A stretch of DNA of 60,689 bases, from assembly GCF_000621965.1 (NCBI RefSeq), contig NZ_KK211376.1, positions 1-60,689 of the forward strand. The letters run 5' to 3'. Positions 56,212-60,689 of the stretch are shown here, in pieces. Position numbers and translations under genes: made by a program. This DNA is from Methanobrevibacter wolinii SH. GTDB taxonomy: Archaea; Methanobacteriota; Methanobacteria; Methanobacteriales; Methanobacteriaceae. Position 1 is the stretch's first letter; each line of letters opens with the position of its first letter. A model generated the notes under the pieces. It saw nothing but the letters and a program-made list of their open reading frames with translations, was not told the DNA's origin and searched no databases.

Positions 56212-57426
56212 TTAATATACATCATCAGCATCAATTTCAATATATTTTGAGTTTTCATAGTCCCATAATGGAGACATTTTTCTTAAACCATCAACTACTT
56301 CTTCAATAGAATCTACAACATAATCCGTATCTTCATATTTATTTTCAAGACCTAAAGATAATCTTAGAGAACCATGAGCCAATGCTGGTTCTAATCCAAT
56401 TGCGGTTAATACATGAGAAGGTTCTAATTTTCTTGAAGAACAAGCAGAACCAGTTGCAGATTGAATTCCTTTAGCATCAAGTCTTAATAATAATGATTCA
56501 CCTTCAATACCAGAGAATCTTAAATGTACATTATTAGGTAATCTATGTTCTAAACTACCATTAACATATGCTTCAGGTACTTCTTCAGTTACTCTTTTAA
56601 TTATTTTATCTCTAATTTTAGTTAAATGAGCATTATTTTTCTCCATATCACGTTTTGCAATTTCACATGCTTTACCAAATCCAACAATACCTGGAACATT
56701 TTCAGTACCTGAACGAAGACCTTTTTCTTGACCTCCACCATGAATAAGTTTTTCTAATCTTACTCCTTTTTTAATATATATTGCACCTACTCCTTTAGGC
56801 CCATATAATTTATGTGAACTAATTGATAATAAATCAACATTTTGATCTTTTACATCAATAGGTACTTTTCCTGCACTTTGAACTGCATCAGTATGGAATA
56901 AAACATTATGTTTATGTGCAATTTCACCGATTTCTTTAATTGGTTCAACAGTACCTATTTCATTATTAGCATGCATTACACTAATTAAGATAGTTTCTTT
57001 TTTAATTGCTTTTTCTAAAGCATCTAAATCTACAATACCATCAGAATCTACTGGTAAATATGTAACTTCAAAACCATATTTTTCTAAGAAACGACATGTT
57101 TCTAATATAGCAGGATGTTCAATTGCAGTAGTAATTATATGATTTTTAGCATTATCTTCAGTAGCTTTAGAATGTTGTTTTAAAGCAATTCCTTTTAATG
57201 CCATATTATCTGATTCAGTACCTCCACTTGTGAATGTAATTTCATCAACGTCAGCATTAATTAAATCTGCTACTTGTTCACGTGCATGATGTACTGCTCT
57301 TTGAGATATTCTACCTAAGTCATATAAAGTAGAAGCATTACCAAATTTTTCTTCAAAGTATGGTTTCATTTCTTCAAATACTTCATGATTTACAGGTGAA
57401 GTAGCTGAGTTATCCATATATATCAT
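56212..57426 (-). CDS. nifS: Cysteine desulfurase NifS/IscS
   Basis: 404 residues. The PLP lysine K206 (SSHKLYGPKG), H104 region AIEHPA, NEIGT, and the persulfide cysteine C329 in the mobile loop SACSSRKLEPS are all present. It removes sulfur from cysteine and hands it to NifU. TAGGAGGAAATTAT before the ATG is a strong ribosome binding site. Upstream lie two tandem copies of a TATA box plus double palindrome, so expression is probably controlled by a dedicated repressor or activator. Confidence 0.96.
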   Translation of the reverse strand: MIYMDNSATSPVNHEVFEEMKPYFEEKFGNASTLYDLGRISQRAVHHAREQVADLINADVDEITFTSGGTESDNMALKGIALKQHSKATEDNAKNHIITTAIEHPAILETCRFLEKYGFEVTYLPVDSDGIVDLDALEKAIKKETILISVMHANNEIGTVEPIKEIGEIAHKHNVLFHTDAVQSAGKVPIDVKDQNVDLLSISSHKLYGPKGVGAIYIKKGVRLEKLIHGGGQEKGLRSGTENVPGIVGFGKACEIAKRDMEKNNAHLTKIRDKIIKRVTEEVPEAYVNGSLEHRLPNNVHLRFSGIEGESLLLRLDAKGIQSATGSACSSRKLEPSHVLTAIGLEPALAHGSLRLSLGLENKYEDTDYVVDSIEEVVDGLRKMSPLWDYENSKYIEIDADDVY

Positions 57427-57486
57427 ATAATTTCCTCCTAATAATAAAATAATAATGATTTCTAAATTTTGAATTTTTATAAAAAA

Positions 57487-57521
57487 TATAACCCATGTTA
57501 TATTTTATAACTATAGTTATT
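57487..57521. promoter_or_regulatory. Proximal nifS operator pair
   Basis: TATAAC-CCAT-GTTATA (57487-57502) and TATAAC-TATA-GTTATT (57506-57521, one arm mismatch), centres 19 bp apart. The TATA box GATTTATATA of the minus-strand promoter is at 57535-57544, which puts the start point inside the second palindrome. Confidence 0.75.
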
Positions 57522-57534
57522 ATAAACTATCCAA

Positions 57535-57544
57535 TATATAAATC
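57535..57544 (-). promoter_or_regulatory. Proximal nifS TATA box
   Basis: Minus-strand GATTTATATA, about 25 bp upstream of the palindrome centre at 57513. The predicted leader to the nifS ATG is about 85 nt. Confidence 0.65.
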
Positions 57545-57585
57545 TTTTTGTAGAATTTATAAAAATTTATAAAAATTAAAGAATA

Positions 57586-57620
57586 TATAACTCGTGTTAT
57601 ATTTTATAACTATGGTTATA
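57586..57620. promoter_or_regulatory. Distal nifS operator pair
   Basis: TATAAC-TCGT-GTTATA (57586-57601) and TATAAC-TATG-GTTATA (57605-57620), again 19 bp apart. With its own TATA box it duplicates the proximal promoter about 100 bp farther upstream. Confidence 0.75.
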
Positions 57621-57633
57621 TTATATTTAATAA

Positions 57634-57643
57634 TATATAAATC
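57634..57643 (-). promoter_or_regulatory. Distal nifS TATA box
   Basis: Minus-strand GATTTATATA at the same distance from its palindrome as in the proximal copy. Confidence 0.65.
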
Positions 57644-57918
57644 TTACCAATATTTAGAAAATATTGAAAAAAATCTTATACAAATAATAATAAAAATTTA
57701 AAAAAAATAATAACTGTAAAAAATAAACTTATATAAAAAATAAATAATTTTAAGATAAAAAACCAAATAAAAATATTTATTAAAAAGCTTAAGTTAATAC
57801 ATATAAATTTTTTAATTAAAAAAATAATTGAAAATATAATTTATTTAAAATATAATACTATATACAATAATCCTATTAAAAAATATAATTTACTTAAAAA
57901 TATAATATTTTAAGATAA

Positions 57919-58018
57919 CCTTGTTAAAATTCTTCTAATTTTAAAAAAAAATTACATAGATTTAAATTTCAACTATAAATAATGCATATATTATTAAAAA
58001 ATAGAATTTCAATAAAAG
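57919..58018 (+). repeat. MITE-like element, copy 7
   Basis: Left end CCTTGTTAAAATTCTTCTAA and right end AAAAAATAGAATTTCAATAA form imperfect terminal inverted repeats, and the left end matches the left ends at 3312 and 36146. It lies upstream of nifS. Confidence 0.65.
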
Positions 58019-58234
58019 CAAAAAGAAATAGATCTTAAATTAAAAATTTCAATAAAACCAAAAAATAAGCAAAATAATAAGTAAAAATTAAAAATCTAGA
58101 AAATGTTTAAAAAAAAGTTTAAAATGAAAAAATATCATTTTAAACTATTGTATTGTTTATTTAGAGATAATTTAATATAAAACTGGTTAAAACCATTTTA
58201 TCTTAAATGACTTTTTTTAAAAAATTTTAAAAAT

Positions 58235-58251
58235 TAATACGTTACGTATTA
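58235..58251. promoter_or_regulatory. 17-bp perfect palindrome
   Basis: TAATACGTTACGTATTA, arms TAATACGT and ACGTATTA around one T. CpG-containing palindromes are rare in this AT-rich window, so a protein-binding site is likely, but no gene start is adjacent. Confidence 0.5.
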
Positions 58252-58332
58252 TTGTTTCTAGTTTTGAGTTAATCAAAACATTATCAATTAAATATAATTA
58301 TATGTGTTTAAATGTTTTAAGACATTAAGCTT

Positions 58333-58543
58333 AATATATTGGGGGTATTATATTTTAAGGTCAATGTAAATAATATATGGGGTATATTATATTTTAATTA
58401 ATATAAGTATAATTATATAATAATTGATTTATTAATGTGTATTAGTTAAATTAGATAACTAATAACAATATTTTATAGATTAGAATAAGGTGCTTCTAAT
58501 CTATATTTTTTAAGAAATTAGATAATTTGGGGCAATATCTAAT
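58333..58543. ncRNA. Array of hairpins with G-rich loops (strand unknown)
   Basis: Four stem-loops in 211 bp carry G-rich loops on the plus strand: AATATA/TATATT with GGGGG (58333-58354), AATATA/TATATT with GGGG (58372-58388), an 11-bp perfect stem ATAGATTAGAA/TTCTAATCTAT with loop TAAGGTGC (58475-58504, followed by T6), and ATTAGATA/TATCTAAT with GGGGC (58517-58543). A fifth hairpin, ATTAGTT/AACTAAT (58441-58463), lies between. The first two sit in a 27-bp direct repeat. On the minus strand the loops would be C-rich, as in small RNAs that bind ribosome binding sites. Confidence 0.5.
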
Positions 58544-58640
58544 AACTATTTTATTGAAAGTTAATTTTACAAATTTTGTTTCTAATTTTACAATTTTTAT
58601 AAATTAAATTTCATGCATATTTAATTTAATTTAAACTAAG

Positions 58641-58740
58641 ACCTTAAAAACTAACTCACAAAAATTTTTAAGGTAATATTTTAGAAGAATTGTAGAAAAC
58701 TTCTAAATATTGAGGTTAATTTCTTTTGAGAAAGATTAAA
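58641..58740. ncRNA. Second hairpin cluster upstream of nifS
   Basis: ACCTTAAAAA/TTTTTAAGGT (58641-58650 with 58665-58674, perfect 10-bp stem), then TTTAGAAG/CTTCTAAA (58680-58707), then TTTCT-TTTG-AGAAA (58720-58733). Close spacing of three stems suggests a folded RNA, perhaps the end of the metY transcript, which runs leftward through here. Confidence 0.4.
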
Positions 58741-58760
58741 TATTAAGGATCGAATTTTAA

Positions 58761-58893
58761 TTTAATAAACTTGAATATTACCTCCCTTTAATTTATAATG
58801 TATAATAATAAAAAAATAATAATCTAAATTTTTAATAAACTTAAATATTACCTCCTTTAATTTAAAATACTAATAATAAAATAATAATAATCT
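58761..58893 (+). repeat. Tandem duplication, period 70 bp, with Shine-Dalgarno complement
   Basis: TTTAATAAACTT, AATATTACCTCC and TTTAATTTA are repeated at 58761 and 58831, each followed by TAATAATAA runs. On the minus strand both copies carry GGAGGTAATATT, which looks like a ribosome binding site, but no frame follows. On the plus strand they read ACCTCC, complementary to one. Confidence 0.75.
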
Positions 58894-58961
58894 CATTTAC
58901 TATTTATTAACATCTTTTATTATTATATAAGCATTCAACCACTAAAAGCTTGATTCGTAAG

Positions 58962-59026
58962 ATATTGGATTATATATAAATTTTAAAGTGAAATATGGCT
59001 AAGAAATATAGTAAGGATTAATCCAA
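58962..59026. ncRNA. Hairpin just downstream of metY
   Basis: ATTGGATTA and TAATCCAAT (58962-58970 with 59018-59026) pair over 9 bp around a 47-nt loop; flanking AAGATATT/ATATATCTT can extend it with bulges. On the minus strand it lies about 75 bp past the metY stop and could be part of its 3' end. Confidence 0.4.
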
Positions 59027-59101
59027 TTCTTATATATCTTCTATAGTCTACAGTACTCTAAAATAAATATAATTTTAAAAGATGACATTTTATAAACCTA
59101 A

Positions 59102-60451
59102 TTATATATTTACTTTGTCTAATGCTTGATCGAAATCAGCAATAATATCTTCAATATTTTCAAGACCAGTAGATACTCTAATAAAGTCAGGAGTTACTCC
59201 TACTGCACGTTGTTCTTCCTCAGATAATTGTGAGTGAGTAGTACTTGCAGGGTGAATAACTAATGTTTTTGCATCTAAAATATTTGCAAGGTGTGAAGCA
59301 AGTTTTACATTTTTAATAAATTCAAGTGCTTGATCATGACCACCTTTAATTCCAAATCCTAAAATTGCACCATAATATCCTGGGTCATCACCAGTTCCTT
59401 CAGGATTACCTAAATATTTTACTGCTGTTTCATGTGAAGGATGTGATTTTAATCCTGGATAATTTACCCAAGCAACTTTTGGATGTTGTTCTAAGTGTTT
59501 TGCAAGAGCAAGAGCGTTTTCAGAATGTTTTTTAATTCTTAAATCTAAAGTTTCAAGACCTTGTAAGAAAAGGAAACTATGTACAGGAGCAAGGGTTGCA
59601 CCTAAATCCCTAAGTAATCTTGCTCTTATTCTAATTGGATATGCAATGTTTCCAATTCCACCAGGTACATTTTTAAATGATTCCCAGAAGTTTAATCCAT
59701 GATAAGATTTATCTGGTTCAGAAATTGTTGGGAATTTACCATTACCCCAGTTGAATTTACCACTATCTACAATATATCCACCAATTGCAGTACCATGTCC
59801 ACCTACAGCTTTAGTAGCTGATCCTACAACTACATCTGCACCATGTTCAAGAGGTCTTAATAAACCTACAGCAGAAGTATTATCAATAATTAATGGAATA
59901 TCATGTGCATGTGCAATATCTGCTAATTTTTCAAAATCAGGAACATCTAATTTTGGATTTCCAATAGCTTCTGCATAAATTGCTTTTGTTTTATCATCAA
60001 TTGCTGCTTCAAATGCATCGTAATCATCAGATTTAACAAATTTAACATTACGAGCTAATTCTGCAAAAGTATCTTCAAATAAATTGTAAGTTCCACCATA
60101 AAGATTATCTGCAGCTACAATATTATCTCCAGGTAAAGTAATGTTTAAAATAGAGTAACTAATTGCAGCTAAACCACTAGCAGCAGAAACACCATAATTT
60201 CCACCTTCAACAGCAGTAATTCTTTGTTCAAATGCATCATTAGTTGGATTAGTTAATCTACCATAAATTTGACCAAATTCAGATAAAGCAAATCTATTTG
60301 CTGCTTGTTCTGGATCTTTAAATACATAAGATGTTGTTTGGTAAATAGGAACTGCTCTAGCTCCAGTTGCTGGATCTGGTTCTTCTTGACCAGCATGTAA
60401 ACCTAAAGTTGCAACACCTTGTCCTCTTTTTGTTGTATTATCATAACTCAT
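59102..60451 (-). CDS. metY: O-acetylhomoserine sulfhydrylase (aminocarboxypropyltransferase)
   Basis: 449 residues, the length typical of MetY and longer than cystathionine gamma-synthase. The PLP lysine is K214 in SATKAVGGHG; YGRLTNPT, YGGTYNLF and a final FIRVSTGLENIED are family signatures. It makes homocysteine from O-acetylhomoserine and sulfide, which suits a sulfide-rich anaerobe. ATAGAGGTATAAAAA precedes the ATG. Control by the same palindrome as nifSU is predicted from 60584-60689. Confidence 0.93.
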   Translation of the reverse strand: MSYDNTTKRGQGVATLGLHAGQEEPDPATGARAVPIYQTTSYVFKDPEQAANRFALSEFGQIYGRLTNPTNDAFEQRITAVEGGNYGVSAASGLAAISYSILNITLPGDNIVAADNLYGGTYNLFEDTFAELARNVKFVKSDDYDAFEAAIDDKTKAIYAEAIGNPKLDVPDFEKLADIAHAHDIPLIIDNTSAVGLLRPLEHGADVVVGSATKAVGGHGTAIGGYIVDSGKFNWGNGKFPTISEPDKSYHGLNFWESFKNVPGGIGNIAYPIRIRARLLRDLGATLAPVHSFLFLQGLETLDLRIKKHSENALALAKHLEQHPKVAWVNYPGLKSHPSHETAVKYLGNPEGTGDDPGYYGAILGFGIKGGHDQALEFIKNVKLASHLANILDAKTLVIHPASTTHSQLSEEEQRAVGVTPDFIRVSTGLENIEDIIADFDQALDKVNI

Positions 60452-60583
60452 TTTTTATACCTCTATTATAATTTTTCTTATGATTTATATTTCAAATTTT
60501 TTTGATTTAAATTTTTTTAAATAATGATTTGCAAATTAATGCAATATGAGATTGAACAGTTAATTTTTTTTACCACATAAAAA

Positions 60584-60599
60584 TATAACCATAGTTATA
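60584..60599. promoter_or_regulatory. Downstream metY operator
   Basis: TATAAC-CATA-GTTATA, perfect arms, in the predicted metY leader about 135 bp before the ATG. It lies 76 bp from the second site, unlike the 19-20 bp spacing at the other promoters. Confidence 0.65.
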
Positions 60600-60659
60600 T
60601 AAAATTATGTTTTGCTTTCTAATATAATTAAAAATTTAAAAGCAATTATTTATTCAATA

Positions 60660-60675
60660 TATAACAATTGTTATA
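60660..60675. promoter_or_regulatory. Upstream metY operator at the start point
   Basis: TATAAC-AATT-GTTATA, a fully palindromic 16-mer. It lies directly downstream of the TATA box at 60681-60689 on the minus strand, as in the nifS promoters. Confidence 0.7.
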
Positions 60676-60680
60676 AGACA

Positions 60681-60689
60681 TATATAAAT
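60681..60689 (-). promoter_or_regulatory. metY TATA box at window edge
   Basis: Minus-strand ATTTATATA at the very end of the window, about 20 bp from the palindrome centre. Upstream factor-binding elements would lie outside the window. Confidence 0.55.

Noticed and set aside
57487-57620. Palindromes as NrpR or SurR operators
   Set aside because: The NrpR site is GGAA-N6-TTCC and SurR uses GTT-N3-AAC; neither arms nor spacing agree.
58920-59060. tRNA or RNase P RNA in the metY-nifS gap
   Set aside because: No T-loop GTTCRANTC with matching acceptor stem and no RNase P core motifs; the stretch is too AT-rich for these RNAs.

Overview
The window is very AT-rich archaeal chromosome (below 30% G+C by eye). 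Split DNA polymerase B subunit PolB2, ribosomal protein S8e, SRP19, HypE, a DUF2121/Connectase gene, Asn/Thr-rich surface proteins and a bile-salt-hydrolase-type gene together point to a gut methanogen of the Methanobacteriales. Methanosphaera is the best guess and Methanobrevibacter the main alternative. No rRNA, tRNA, CRISPR array or transposase gene was found. Intergenic DNA is unusually long (300 to 1700 bp) and rich in short repeats.

Layout. 0-8 kb: a B12-type radical SAM enzyme, an Fe-S aldo/keto reductase whose translation start region is tandemly duplicated, and a LemA, DUF2207 and M48 protease module. 8-23 kb: an HTH regulator, SRP19 with a RecJ-like DHH protein, HemD with a glycosyltransferase, a DUF2142 membrane protein, PnuC, a DEAD-box helicase, a solitary Cas4-like nuclease, a secreted nuclease, an RDD protein and HypE. 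23-32.4 kb: two large surface proteins, a beta-helix adhesin with a TTG start and a membrane-anchored extracytoplasmic CobN-like protein. 32.7-47.9 kb: housekeeping genes (S8e, PolB2, HAD, ExoIII, PheS, HemB, AroC) mixed with a bile salt hydrolase homologue, an ArsR regulator, a CitG-like protein and an unusual EndoIII homologue. 49-60.7 kb: a multidomain DHH protein, desulfoferrodoxin, a Connectase homologue with a metallo-beta-lactamase-fold protein, the NifS/NifU iron-sulfur pair and an O-acetylhomoserine sulfhydrylase (metY).

Main novelty. (1) A palindrome, TATAAC-N4-GTTATA, sits at the predicted transcription start just downstream of a TATA box at four places: twice in tandem before nifS, once before metY, and once at 36.76 kb before no protein gene. 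This looks like a sulfur or iron-sulfur regulon, and the orphan site would drive a structured non-coding RNA. (2) A second RNA candidate at 46.36-46.47 kb is closed by a 19-bp stem whose only non-Watson-Crick pair is G-U on the strand that carries the TATA box. (3) The 1.7-kb gap before nifS holds many hairpins, four of them with G-rich (C-rich on the other strand) loops, and a GC-rich hairpin follows nifU. (4) About eight copies of a degenerate 90-110 bp element with terminal inverted repeats look like a MITE family. (5) Intergenic tandem repeats recur with a period near 50-52 bp at unrelated loci.

Working together: NifS supplies sulfur to the NifU scaffold, MetY uses sulfide to make homocysteine, and the shared operator suggests common control. 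HemB and HemD belong to the tetrapyrrole route that feeds F430 and corrinoids. PolB2 completes the split replicative PolB whose other half lies elsewhere. The Connectase homologue probably acts on a substrate encoded elsewhere.
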